Assembly (NCBI GenBank): GCA_050249415.1
Contig: JBFWQO010000015.1
Location: 1 to 64,000 of the forward strand
DNA length: 64,000 nucleotides
Direction of reading: 5' to 3'
Origin: CADEFQ01 sp050249415
GTDB lineage: Bacteria; Pseudomonadota; Gammaproteobacteria; Steroidobacterales; Steroidobacteraceae
Shown in pieces: positions 26,071 through 35,407 of the stretch. The notes under the pieces are model-generated. The model was given only the letters and a program-made list of their open reading frames with translations, had not been told where the DNA came from and did no database searches. Both the position numbers and the translations under genes were made by a program. Positions within the stretch are counted from its first letter, which is position 1; every line of letters starts with the position of its first letter.

Positions 26071-27633
26071 ATGCTCGTTGAGATCCGCCGGGCGCTCCTT
26101 TCGGTCTCGGACAAGACGGGCCTCGTCGAATTCGCGGGCCAACTCGCCCGCCGCGACATCGAAATCCTCTCGACCGGCGGCACCGCGCGCCTGCTGCGCG
26201 AGCACGGCATCGCCGTCACCGAAGTCTCGGCATACACCGGCTTCCCGGAGATCATGGACGGCCGCGTCAAGACGCTGCATCCACGCATCCACGGGGGGCT
26301 GCTCGGCCGCCGCGGCACCGACGACGCCGTGATGCAGCTGCACGACATCCCGCCGATCGACCTCCTCGTCGTCAACCTCTATCCGTTCGCCGAGACGATC
26401 GCACGACCGAACTGCACCTACGACGAGGCGATCGAGAACATCGACATCGGCGGACCGGCGATGCTGCGCGCCGCCTCGAAGAACCACCAGTCGGTCACCG
26501 TGGTCGTCGATCCGGCGGACTACGCGCAGGTGATCGGCGAGCTCGGGGCGAACGCCGGCTGCACGAGCATCGATACGCGCTCACGGCTCGCGGCGCGGGC
26601 ATTCGCGCACACGGCCCGCTATGACACGATGGTCGCGGGCTATCTCCTCGGCCGGGACAGCGCGGTCGAGCGCTTCCCGGCGACCTTGCCGCTCGTGTAC
26701 GACAAGCGGCAGGACCTGCGCTACGGCGAGAACCCGCACCAGGCCGCCGCGTTCTATCGCGAGGTCGCGGGCCGCGGCGCGTCGATCGCATCGGCGAACT
26801 CCGTGCAGGGCAAGGAGCTCTCGTACAACAACATTGCCGACGCCGACACCGCGATCGAATGCGTGCGGCAGTTCACGCTCCCCGCCTGCGTGATCGTCAA
26901 GCATGCCAACCCGTGCGGCGTCGCCACCGCCGACACGCCGCTCGCCGCCTACGAAAAGGCATATCGCACCGACCCGACCTCGGCCTTCGGCGGCATCATC
27001 GCCTGCAACCGCGAGCTCGATGCCGCGACGGCGGCGGCCATCATCGAGCGCCAGTTCGTCGAAGTGATCGCCGCCCCGACGGTCGCGCCGGCAGCGCGCG
27101 CGGTGCTCGCCGCGAAGCCGAACGTGCGCGTGCTGGTCGTCGGCGACCTGCACCGTGCCGGGGGCGCGGAGCTCGAGTTTCGCAGCGTGGGCGGCGGCCT
27201 GCTCGCGCAGACCCGCGACGACGGGCACGTGGCCGCCACCGACCTGAAGATAGTCACGCGCCGCCGGCCCACCGACACCGAAACCGCGGACCTGCTGTTC
27301 GCCTGGGCCGTGTGCCGGCACGTCAAATCGAACGCCATCGTGTTCGCGCGGGATCACATGACGATCGGCGTCGGCGCCGGACAGATGAGCCGCGTGTACT
27401 CGACGCGCATCGCGGCGATGAAAGCCGCGGACGAGAAACTCGCAGTGCGCGGCGCCGTCATGGCCTCGGATGCGTTCTTTCCGTTCCGTGACGGTCTCGA
27501 CGTCGCCGCCGGCTACGGTATTGCGGCCGTGATCCAGCCGGGCGGCTCGGTGCGCGACGACGAGGTGATCGCGGCAGCGGACGAGCACGGCATCGCCATG
27601 GTGTTCACCGGCATGCGCCACTTCCGCCACTGA
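26071..27633 (+). CDS. purH: Bifunctional AICAR formyltransferase/IMP cyclohydrolase
   Basis: PurH catalyses the last two steps of IMP synthesis. The 520-residue protein has an N-terminal MGS-like cyclohydrolase domain (RALLSVSDKTGLVEFA, then LSTGGTARLL and GRVKTLHPRIHGGLLG) and a C-terminal formyltransferase domain with YGENPHQAAAFYR, VIVKHANPCGVA with the catalytic Lys-His, and FFPFRDGLDVAAGYGI. The length is typical. It is followed 16 bases later by purD, the usual purHD arrangement. No riboswitch or PurR-like box is obvious upstream, since fis abuts it. Confidence 0.97.
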   Translation: MLVEIRRALLSVSDKTGLVEFAGQLARRDIEILSTGGTARLLREHGIAVTEVSAYTGFPEIMDGRVKTLHPRIHGGLLGRRGTDDAVMQLHDIPPIDLLVVNLYPFAETIARPNCTYDEAIENIDIGGPAMLRAASKNHQSVTVVVDPADYAQVIGELGANAGCTSIDTRSRLAARAFAHTARYDTMVAGYLLGRDSAVERFPATLPLVYDKRQDLRYGENPHQAAAFYREVAGRGASIASANSVQGKELSYNNIADADTAIECVRQFTLPACVIVKHANPCGVATADTPLAAYEKAYRTDPTSAFGGIIACNRELDAATAAAIIERQFVEVIAAPTVAPAARAVLAAKPNVRVLVVGDLHRAGGAELEFRSVGGGLLAQTRDDGHVAATDLKIVTRRRPTDTETADLLFAWAVCRHVKSNAIVFARDHMTIGVGAGQMSRVYSTRIAAMKAADEKLAVRGAVMASDAFFPFRDGLDVAAGYGIAAVIQPGGSVRDDEVIAAADEHGIAMVFTGMRHFRH

Positions 27634-27649
27634 TGCCGGGCGAGCGCTC

Positions 27650-28948
27650 GTGAAGGTGCTCGTGGTCGGCTCCGGCGGCCGGGAGCACGCGCTCGCATGG
27701 AAGTGCGCGCAGTCCCCGCGCGTGTCGGAGGTGCTCGTCGCGCCGGGCAACGCCGGCACGGCGCTCGAGCCGAAGGTGCGCAACGCCGAGGTCGCGGCCG
27801 ACGACATCGCCGCCCTCGTCGCGCTCGCGCGGAACGAGGCGGTCGCACTCACGATCATCGGCCCCGAGGCCCCGCTCGTGCTCGGCGTCGTCGATGCGTT
27901 TGCGGTGGCGGGGCTGCGCTGCTTCGGGCCGCGCAAGGCGCCGGCGCAGCTCGAGGGTTCCAAGGCATTCACCAAGGCATTCCTGCGCCGCCACGGCATT
28001 CCGACCGCCGCCTATGCCACGTTCACGAGAGCGACGTTCGATCCGGCCTGGGTGCGCGCGCAGCGCGCGCCGATCGTCGTCAAGGCGAGCGGGCTCGCGG
28101 CCGGCAAGGGCGTCGTGATCGCAGCGAGCGCGGCCGAAGCCGTCGCCACCGCGCAGGCGATGTTCGAGGGCCGCTACGGCAGCGCCGGTGACGAAGTCGT
28201 GATCGAGGAATTCCTCGCAGGCGAAGAGGCGAGCTTCATCGTGATGGCCGACGGCGTGCACGTGCTGCCGCTCGCGACCTCGCAGGACCACAAACGCCTC
28301 GGCGACGCCGACAGCGGGCCGAACACCGGCGGTATGGGCGCGTACTCTCCCGCGCCCGTCGTGACCGAGGCGATGCACGCGCGCATCCTGCGCGAGGTGA
28401 TCGGGCCGACGATCCGCGGCCTCGCCGCCGACGGCATGCCTTACACGGGATTCCTGTACGCGGGCATCATGATCGCGCCCGACGGCACACCGAACGTGCT
28501 CGAGTTCAATTGCCGCTTCGGCGACCCGGAAACGCAGCCGATCCTGGCCCGCCTGCGCTCGGACCTCGTGGGCCTCTGCGAGGCGGCGCTCGACGGCCGG
28601 CTCGACGCGGTCACCGCGGAGTGGGATCCGCGCGCGGCCGTCGGCGTCGTCCTCGCCGCCGAGGGCTACCCCGACACCGTGCGCAAGGGCGACCCCATCG
28701 TCGGTCTCGCACAGGCCGCGCGGCTGCCGGGCAAGGTATTCCACGCGGGCACCGTGCGCCGCGGCGACGAGACCGTCACGAACGGCGGGCGCGTGCTGTG
28801 CGCGGTCGGCCTCGGCCCGAGCGTCGCCGCGGCCCAGCGCGATGCCTACGCACTCGTCGACGCGATCCGGTGGCCCGGGATGCAGTACCGGCGCGACATC
28901 GGTTTTCGCGCGATCGCACGCGAGCAGGCGCTCCTGCGGTCGAAGTAG
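27650..28948 (+). CDS. purD: Phosphoribosylamine-glycine ligase
   Basis: PurD joins glycine to phosphoribosylamine with ATP, the second step of purine synthesis. The 432-residue ATP-grasp enzyme starts MKVLVVGSGGREHALAWK from a GTG codon. It contains FGPRKAPAQLEGSKAFTKAF, the ATP loop VVKASGLAAGKGVVIA, and the metal-binding NVLEFNCRFGDPETQPIL. Length and all motifs are standard. It closes the purine pair in the dusB-fis-purH-purD run. Confidence 0.97.
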   Translation: MKVLVVGSGGREHALAWKCAQSPRVSEVLVAPGNAGTALEPKVRNAEVAADDIAALVALARNEAVALTIIGPEAPLVLGVVDAFAVAGLRCFGPRKAPAQLEGSKAFTKAFLRRHGIPTAAYATFTRATFDPAWVRAQRAPIVVKASGLAAGKGVVIAASAAEAVATAQAMFEGRYGSAGDEVVIEEFLAGEEASFIVMADGVHVLPLATSQDHKRLGDADSGPNTGGMGAYSPAPVVTEAMHARILREVIGPTIRGLAADGMPYTGFLYAGIMIAPDGTPNVLEFNCRFGDPETQPILARLRSDLVGLCEAALDGRLDAVTAEWDPRAAVGVVLAAEGYPDTVRKGDPIVGLAQAARLPGKVFHAGTVRRGDETVTNGGRVLCAVGLGPSVAAAQRDAYALVDAIRWPGMQYRRDIGFRAIAREQALLRSK

Positions 28949-28959
28949 ACTGCGGGGCC

Positions 28960-29439
28960 ATGGAAACGCTCTACCCGCCCGGCAGTGGCGTGGCGCCGCC
29001 CGAAGTCCTGAAATCGGTCTCGGGCCTCGAGTTCATGCAACGCCTGCTCGCGGGCGCGATTCCGCCGCCGCCGATCGCGATCACGCTCGGGTTCGCCGTT
29101 GCGAGCGTGGAGCGCGGCAAGGTCGTGTGCAGGGGCGCCCCGGGAGCAGGCGCCCTGAATCCGATGGGCATCATTCACGGGGGCTATGCCGCGACACTGC
29201 TCGATACCTGCATGGGCTGCGCCGTGATGACGGGGCTCGACGCGGGCACCGGCTACACGACCCTCGAGCTGAAGGTGAGCTATGTGCGGCCGCTCGACGC
29301 ACGCAGCCGCGAACTGCGCGCAACCGGTCGCACGCTGCAGGTCGGGCGGCGTGCAGCCTTCGCCGAGGGGGAAATCCGCGATGCCGCGGATCGCCTGATC
29401 GCGCACGGGACCACGACCTGCCTCGTCTTTCCGCTGTGA
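28960..29439 (+). CDS. PaaI-type hot-dog thioesterase
   Basis: A 159-residue protein of the PaaI/YdiI branch of hot-dog acyl-CoA thioesterases. The family signature is GIIHGGYAATLLDTCMGCAV, which holds the oxyanion loop and the catalytic acidic residue, followed by ELKVSYVRPL. The natural thioester is unknown. ATG 28960 lies 11 bases after the purD stop; the frame continues upstream only as a shadow of purD. Its stop overlaps the following thioesterase start as GTGA, so the two thioesterases are translationally coupled. Confidence 0.85.
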   Translation: METLYPPGSGVAPPEVLKSVSGLEFMQRLLAGAIPPPPIAITLGFAVASVERGKVVCRGAPGAGALNPMGIIHGGYAATLLDTCMGCAVMTGLDAGTGYTTLELKVSYVRPLDARSRELRATGRTLQVGRRAAFAEGEIRDAADRLIAHGTTTCLVFPL

Positions 29440-29867
29440 ACGCACACCGGATCGAACTCGACGTACAGCCGCCGGACATCGACGCCTATCGCCACGTCAA
29501 CAACGCCGTGTATCTCACCTGGCTCGACCGGGCCGCGTGGAGCCACTCAGCGGCGCTCGGCGTGCCGCTCGAGGCCTGCACCGCGATGCGCCGCGGGATG
29601 GCGGCGCTGCGCACCGAGATCGACTACGTGCGGGCCGCCGTCGCGGGGGATCGGGTGCGCGTTTCGACCTGGATCGCCGCCTGCGACGGCCGGCTGCGCT
29701 GCACGCGACAATTTGCGCTGCATCGGGTGCAGGACGAGGTCGAGCTCGCCCGCGCGGTCACCGTGTACGTCTGCCTCAATCTCGATACGGGCCGCGCGAC
29801 TCGCATGCCGCCCGCGTTCGCGGCCGCCTATGGCGGCGCGGTCAGACAACATGGCCCCTGCCCATGA
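29436..29867 (+). CDS. 4-hydroxybenzoyl-CoA thioesterase-type hot-dog protein, altered C terminus
   Basis: A 143-residue YbgC/4HBT-like thioesterase. The active-site segment PPDIDAYRHVNNAVYLTWLD contains the family's essential Asp and the H-V/M-N-N motif. Starting from GTG 29436 gives the normal N terminus and a 4-base overlap with the preceding gene. The last five or six residues and the stop codon lie inside the terminal sequence of the IS110 remnant (from 29851), so the native C terminus was probably cut or replaced by the insertion. The core domain is complete, so activity may be kept. Confidence 0.82.
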   Translation: MNAHRIELDVQPPDIDAYRHVNNAVYLTWLDRAAWSHSAALGVPLEACTAMRRGMAALRTEIDYVRAAVAGDRVRVSTWIAACDGRLRCTRQFALHRVQDEVELARAVTVYVCLNLDTGRATRMPPAFAAAYGGAVRQHGPCP

Positions 29868-29875
29868 GGCAGGGG
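29855..29875. repeat. Hairpin at the left end of the IS remnant
   Basis: CCCCTGCC (29855-29862) and GGCAGGGG (29868-29875) form a perfect 8-bp stem with a 5-base loop. It covers the thioesterase stop codon (29865-29867). It could serve as a terminator-like structure protecting the element from readthrough. Confidence 0.75.
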
Positions 29876-29900
29876 TGGTGGATGTGAGGGAAGGGAAAGA

Positions 29901-30003
29901 GGTCTGCCTCCCGGTTTATCGTGGATTGCGCACGCGAGTACGTAGAGCCACATGCAGAACGCCGATAAGCGGCGTGATCTGCACCAGACACAGGAGGCAG
30001 ACC
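29901..30003 (+). promoter_or_regulatory. Inverted repeat that can mask the transposase ribosome site
   Basis: GGTCTGCCTCC (29901-29911) is the exact reverse complement of GGAGGCAGACC (29993-30003). The second arm contains the AGGAGG ribosome site and ends immediately before the GTG start at 30004. Pairing in a long readthrough transcript would hide the ribosome site. The 5' segment is also where IS110 elements encode their guide (bridge) RNA. Confidence 0.6.
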
Positions 30004-30561
30004 GTGGAACACGATATCACCGGCTACGTTGGATTGGACGTTCACAAGGACTCCATTGCGGTGGCGGTGGCCAAGCCCGGCCGTGCGGCACCCCACTTTG
30101 TCGGCACGACCGGGCCGCGACTCTCGGAGCTGTACAAGGCGCTCTCGCACCTGGGAGCCACTGCGCAGCTGCATCTCGCGTACGAGGCCGGACCCTGCGG
30201 TTATACGCTCGCCCGCGAGGACGCGGTGCGCGCCCGCCTCAAGGCCCGCCAGCAGCTCAAGGCGCTGCTCTTGCGGCACGGGCACCGCTACACCGGCAAG
30301 ACCTCGTGGAACGCCGCGCACGAGCGCTACCTCGGCGAGGTGTCGTTCGCGCACGCCGCGCAGAATATCGCCTACGCCGAGTATCGCGCCGCAGTCCGCG
30401 ACGCTCACGACCGCGTGGCACGGCTCGAGGCGAGCCTGCGCGAGCAGGCCGAGACCTGGCGCTTCGCCCCCGTCGTACGCGCGCTGATGACGCTCAAGGG
30501 GATCGACTTCGTCGCCGCCTTCGTCTGGGACATCGCCCGGCACGTGCCGCTCGCTCGCTGA
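30004..30561 (+). pseudogene. IS110 transposase, internally deleted and truncated
   Basis: The visible frame is 185 residues against about 340-400 for intact IS110 transposases. It starts MEHDITGYVGLDVHKDSIAV, the DEDD (RuvC-like) domain with its first Asp, and reaches YEAGPCGYTLAR with the second acidic residue. At about residue 71 (base 30217) it jumps to EDAVRARLKARQQLKALLLR, losing the segment that normally carries the remaining catalytic Asp residues (KTDRRDA region). It ends after GIDFVAAFVWDIARHVPLAR, before the C-terminal Tnp_20 domain with the catalytic Ser. Downstream, PIGNAAHAH in another frame resembles the lost ITKTGNAHAR motif. It cannot be active. Confidence 0.88.
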
Positions 30562-30904
30562 CTGACTCCCGCCCACAGCCGCAGGAGCGCAGTCACCGGC
30601 CACTCTCTCACTCACACCCGATCGGCAACGCGGCGCATGCACACGATCAGGGGAACCCTCGACGCTTCTACGTGGGCACTCACTCAGTGATCCCCGCTTA
30701 TCAGATCGAGGCAGCCCCGCGACGGACCGTTGACATGCGGTACCCGGCCCGCGGATATCAGAGTGATCCATCGTCGCTCGAATCGCGTGCGCCGCGTTGC
30801 CGATCGGGCGTGCAGCGCCGAGTACCGTCACATCGATCCTCCTCAACGCGCACGCCATCGAGCGGGAGAAACCCCCTCACACCTGTTGACACGAAGGGGC
30901 CATA
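30562..30904. other. Non-coding right part of the IS remnant
   Basis: No credible gene is present. A fragment near 30619-30650 translates as IGNAAHAH, probably decayed transposase. A 28-bp inverted repeat with 26 matches lies at 30613-30640 and 30785-30812. The region ends with CCCCCT and GAAGGGG arms next to the inferred right end of the element. Confidence 0.6.
30613..30812. repeat. 28-bp inverted repeat pair in the IS remnant
   Basis: 30613-30640 and 30785-30812 are reverse complements at 26 of 28 positions; the core reads CGATCGGCAACGCGGCGCA. The arms are 144 bases apart. They could be a fold-back duplication of a transposase fragment or remnant subterminal repeats. Confidence 0.85.
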
Positions 30905-31780
30905 TCAGAAGCTGGCGCGCAGGAAGAATTCCGGGCCGTCGGTCTTCAGGCGAAAGAGCCCGGGGAAGTCGTGGCCGCTCGCCGGGTCGACAGCGATGTC
31001 GATATCGAGCGCGGTATAGCCGAGCCCCACCGCGACATTCGGCTTCCAGCGATACTGCACGTCGGCGTGGTATTCGCCGAGCGTGCCGTCGATGCCGTCG
31101 ATCGTCGTGCTGAAGTACTGGCCGCGGGCGCTCACCGCCCAGCGCCGTGCGAAGCGCCAGGTTGCGTCGAGCGCGAGGGTCGGCACGGGCGCCACTCCCG
31201 ATTCTTCCTCGCGCGCATTGCGATCGACGGCCTCGGCCGCCGCCTGTGCATCGATCAGGTACAGCCCGAGGCCCGCGCCGAGTTCGACGCTCTCGCGCCT
31301 CAGGAACGAGTACAGGTACGTGAACGACAGGGATCGGTAGTCGAGCGACGATTCGATGTACTCGCCCGTGAGGTACAGGTCGTTGCCGAAGGCGATGTTC
31401 TCGTCGAGCACGGTCGCGCCGAAGCGGTTCAGCTTGAAGTAGTCGACGCGCAGCCGGTGACGTGCGCCGAATCGGAACCAGAGTTCCATGCGCCCGAGGT
31501 CGATGGCCTCGTCGAGCGCGAGCGTATCTTCCGCATCGATGGTGGTGCCGGGTACCGGCGGCACGACGCCCGGATCGAGGCGTACCCGTGTATCGGCGGT
31601 ACCCTTGAAATACAGTGCGCGCAGCGCGAACCGGTCGGTGATCGGGCTGGCGACCGGCGGGCGCGCCCTGACGAGCGTGTCCGAAGCGCGCGCCTCGCCT
31701 TCCGCATGGGCAGCCGGGGAAGCGGCAACGAGCAATGTCGTGAGGGCGGCGGCGATACGCGGCATGCTGGGCCGGATCAT
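30905..31780 (-). CDS. Outer-membrane beta-barrel protein
   Basis: A 291-residue exported protein with signal peptide MIRPSMPRIAAALTTLLVAA cleaved about SPAAHA. The mature part alternates amphipathic strands such as MELWFRFGARHRLRVDYFKL, RSLSFTYLYSFLRR and VELGAGLGLYLID. It ends in a terminal Phe (FFLRASF), the usual outer-membrane assembly signal. No named family was recognised. Start at 31780 is preferred; ATG at 31765 or 31831 is possible. It lies downstream of the Sel1/TonB gene but is separated from it by a perfect long palindrome, and the IS110 remnant ends one base after its stop. Confidence 0.72.
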   Translation of the reverse strand: MIRPSMPRIAAALTTLLVAASPAAHAEGEARASDTLVRARPPVASPITDRFALRALYFKGTADTRVRLDPGVVPPVPGTTIDAEDTLALDEAIDLGRMELWFRFGARHRLRVDYFKLNRFGATVLDENIAFGNDLYLTGEYIESSLDYRSLSFTYLYSFLRRESVELGAGLGLYLIDAQAAAEAVDRNAREEESGVAPVPTLALDATWRFARRWAVSARGQYFSTTIDGIDGTLGEYHADVQYRWKPNVAVGLGYTALDIDIAVDPASGHDFPGLFRLKTDGPEFFLRASF

Positions 31781-31841
31781 CGCGTATCGACGCAGGCTCC
31801 GCCAGAGTCGCCGTGCGGCGACATGGGACATGGTGGGACAT

Positions 31842-31912
31842 GGTGCCGGGGCTTCGGTTGTTCGGTTATTGCGCGCCTGGCGCAATAACCGAACAACCGA
31901 AGCCCCGGCACC
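31842..31912. repeat. Long palindrome, copy 3
   Basis: Perfect 33-bp inverted repeat (31842-31874 and 31880-31912) with a 5-base loop. It starts 3 bases after the Sel1/TonB gene stop (31916-31918, minus strand). The arms end in TTGCGC/GCGCAA, as in copy 4. Confidence 0.96.
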
Positions 31913-31915
31913 CAT

Positions 31916-33331
31916 TCATCTGGCCTGCGGTCCGGATGCCGTGACGATCCCCTCAGGCACGGCGAGCAGGTCGCCGTACCACATCGTCCCGGCGCGATAG
32001 GCCGCGAGGCGTTCGTGCATGCGGCTCGGGTTCCATTGCAGACTTCCGGCCGCAGCGATCGCCTGCTGCTGCGCCTTGGCCGCGCCCCGGAAGTCGCCGT
32101 TGGCCGCGCGCGCCGCTGCGAGCGCATCGAAGGTCTGCGGGTCCTGCGAAAGATTGCGATCCTTGACGAACAGTCTGGCCGAGGCGCGCAGCGCCGTCGG
32201 CGCATCGCGCAGCGCCTCGCGCGGCGACGACGCGAGGTGCGCGATGGCATGCTTCAGGGCCCACGCGTTGTCGCTGCCGACGACATTCGAGAAGAGCCGC
32301 CTGGCTTCGGCGACGCGTGCAACGTCCGGCTCGCCCTCGAGCAGGTGTTCGCCGAGCGCGACCCCGGCAATCACGTGCCCGCCCTCGGCGGCCGCGCGCA
32401 ACCATGGCAGCGAGCGATCCTCGCCGCAGCGCCGGGTCTCGGCGAGCGACATGGCAAGCCAGAATTGCGCATCGGCATTGCCGGCCTGGGCGGCCTCGAG
32501 AATGATCGCCTCGGCGTTCTCGCGCGATTCCCCTAGCGTGGGATCGAGCCGCGCGATCACGCCGTAAAGGTAGAGCGACGGCAGGTCGCCGCCCACCGCG
32601 GCCGCCTTGAGGCCCGCGAGAATCTCGCGGCTCCAGATACTCGCGACGCCGGCCGAGAGCTTGAAGCCCACATGGGACCACGTCCGTGCGGCGACAGGCC
32701 TGTCGTCGAACCTGGCGGATGTGTAGCGTGAGTTGAGTACCGAGTCGACCGCGGGCTGGCCGAACGGCGGCGCGGGCATGGTCGCGACGAGGACAGGATC
32801 GCGCGCCACACCGTCGGTGCCGACGGTAAATGCGACGATACCCACTCCGCTGCGGCCCGCTTCGCGCGCGGCATGCGCAAAAGGCGCGGGGGCTTCGACG
32901 AGGACTGCGGGCGGCACATAGCGCGCGCACTGTGCCGATTCCGGCGACGGCGGCAGGACACCCGACGACATCGCAGCCCGCCCGTACGCGGCCACGATCT
33001 GTGCCGCGCGCGCCTCGTCCGCAGGCTTCAGCTCAGAGCGCAACCCGGCGAGTTGCGCATCGCTCACGTCGTCCTGGCCGTTCTCGCGCGCCGCCCTGAA
33101 CCAGCCATAGGCTTCGCCGAGATCGACAGGGCTGCCCTGGCCGTGCAGGGCCATGGTCCCGAGGTTGTGCTGCGATGCCGCGTCCCCCACCTTCGCGAGG
33201 CGGAGGAATTCGTGCCGGGCGGGCCCGTACTGTCCCGCATGGTACTCGCCGAGCGCCGTGCGAAAGTCCGCCTGCGCGACAGGCATCGCGGCAGCGAGCA
33301 CCAGCGCGATCATGGCACTGCTTCGATGCAT
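31916..33331 (-). CDS. Secreted protein with Sel1 repeats flanking a TonB C-terminal-like domain
   Basis: A 471-residue exported protein. Signal peptide SAMIALVLAAAMPVAQA is followed by two Sel1/TPR-like repeats (FRTALGEYHAGQYGPARHEF, then SQHNLGTMALHGQGSPVDLG). A segment resembling the TonB C-terminal fold follows (about residues 150-240: GVGIVAFTVGTDGVARDPVL then FGQPAVDSVLNSRYTSARF). The rest is more Sel1 repeats (DAQFWLAMSLAE, AGVALGEHLLEGEPDVARVA). Sel1 repeats bind protein partners; here the TonB-like part lacks the usual membrane anchor and Pro-rich arm. Start 33331 has GGAGGGG just upstream. The gene is flanked on both sides by copies of the long palindrome, downstream of rho. Confidence 0.78.
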   Translation of the reverse strand: MHRSSAMIALVLAAAMPVAQADFRTALGEYHAGQYGPARHEFLRLAKVGDAASQHNLGTMALHGQGSPVDLGEAYGWFRAARENGQDDVSDAQLAGLRSELKPADEARAAQIVAAYGRAAMSSGVLPPSPESAQCARYVPPAVLVEAPAPFAHAAREAGRSGVGIVAFTVGTDGVARDPVLVATMPAPPFGQPAVDSVLNSRYTSARFDDRPVAARTWSHVGFKLSAGVASIWSREILAGLKAAAVGGDLPSLYLYGVIARLDPTLGESRENAEAIILEAAQAGNADAQFWLAMSLAETRRCGEDRSLPWLRAAAEGGHVIAGVALGEHLLEGEPDVARVAEARRLFSNVVGSDNAWALKHAIAHLASSPREALRDAPTALRASARLFVKDRNLSQDPQTFDALAAARAANGDFRGAAKAQQQAIAAAGSLQWNPSRMHERLAAYRAGTMWYGDLLAVPEGIVTASGPQAR

Positions 33332-33345
33332 GACCCCTCCAGAAG

Positions 33346-33416
33346 GGTGCCGGGGCTTCGGTTGTTCGGTTATTGCGCCACGAGCGCAATAACCGAACAA
33401 CCGAAGCCCCGGCACC
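33346..33416. repeat. Long palindrome, copy 4
   Basis: Perfect 33-bp inverted repeat (33346-33378 and 33384-33416), 5-base loop, nearly identical to copy 3. It starts 2 bases after the rho stop codon (minus strand) and ends 14 bases before the Sel1/TonB start codon, just ahead of its ribosome site. Confidence 0.96.
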
Positions 33417-33418
33417 AT

Positions 33419-34866
<1,448 letters not shown>

Positions 34867-34870
<4 letters not shown>

Positions 34871-35196
34871 AGGTTGCTGTCCAGGAAAGCCGCGAGCTGC
34901 GATTTCGACACGGCACCCACCTTCTGGGCCTCGACCGAACCGTTCTTGAACAGGATCAGCGTCGGGATGCCGCGGATGCCGAATTTCGGCGGGGTCTGCG
35001 GGTTCTCGTCGATGTTCAGCTTCGCGATGCGGACCTTGTCCTTGTACTCGCTCGCGAGCTCGTCGAGGATCGGCGAGATCATCTTGCAGGGGCCGCACCA
35101 TTCGGCCCAGAAATCGAGCAGTACGGGCTTGTCGGACTTGAGTACGTCCTGGGTGAACGTCGAATCGGACGTATGGATGATTTGCGGATTGCTCAC
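34867..35196 (-). CDS. trxA: Thioredoxin 1
   Basis: Thioredoxin is the general cytoplasmic dithiol reductant and, with DsbD, feeds electrons to the periplasm. The 109-residue protein has the canonical LDFWAEWCGPCKMISPIL (Cys34, Cys37), cis-Pro in GIRGIPTLILF, and normal length. The GTG start at 35196 is supported by GGAGG and removes an unlikely 20-residue leader. It is the first gene of trxA-rho and divergent from rhlB, an arrangement shared with E. coli. Confidence 0.97.
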
Positions 35197-35407
35197 GCGA
35201 AGGAACCTCCGGGAAGGGAGTGGATTATTGGCGGTATGGGCGAAAGGCCGCGCCACGGAGTGGCATCAAACGGTTACACTAGCGGTCTAAAGAAGGAGCG
35301 ACTGCCGGGACGGCGCGGAATCAGGTTCCGCTGTATCTGGCACAAATTTTTGCGCCTTCCGCGCCAATTTGCAAGGCCCCCGTCGTTCCGGGGCCAGAAA
35401 ACGTGAA
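35197..35407. other. Divergent trxA-rhlB control region
   Basis: About 210 bases without a gene. It must hold promoters for both sides; TACACT near 35274 and an AT-rich tract near 35346 are candidate elements, but no clear pair was found. A 6-bp stem GGCCCC/GGGGCC (about 35375-35395) lies just before the rhlB ribosome site. Confidence 0.4.

Larger units (their letters stand above)
29851..30903 (+). mobile_element. Decayed IS110-family insertion element
   Basis: About 1.05 kb bounded by the 9-bp inverted repeat ATGGCCCCT (29851-29859) and AGGGGCCAT (30895-30903), with GTGAGGG and CCCTCAC repeated just inside. It holds a deleted transposase gene, a 136-base 5' non-coding segment, and a degraded right part. 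The left end supplies the stop codon of the thioesterase gene, and the right end stops one base from the stop codon of the leftward beta-barrel gene. Element ends are inferred from these repeats; IS110 members often lack long inverted repeats, so the exact borders are uncertain. Confidence 0.6.

Noticed and set aside
30905..31915. Longer start for the beta-barrel gene reading through palindrome copy 3
   Set aside because: The extra N-terminal residues are palindrome-encoded and would precede the signal peptide; the start at 31780 is more reasonable.
31916..33418. Longer start for the Sel1/TonB gene reading through palindrome copy 4
   Set aside because: The start at 33331 has a strong ribosome site and a proper signal peptide; the extension is only the repeat sequence.
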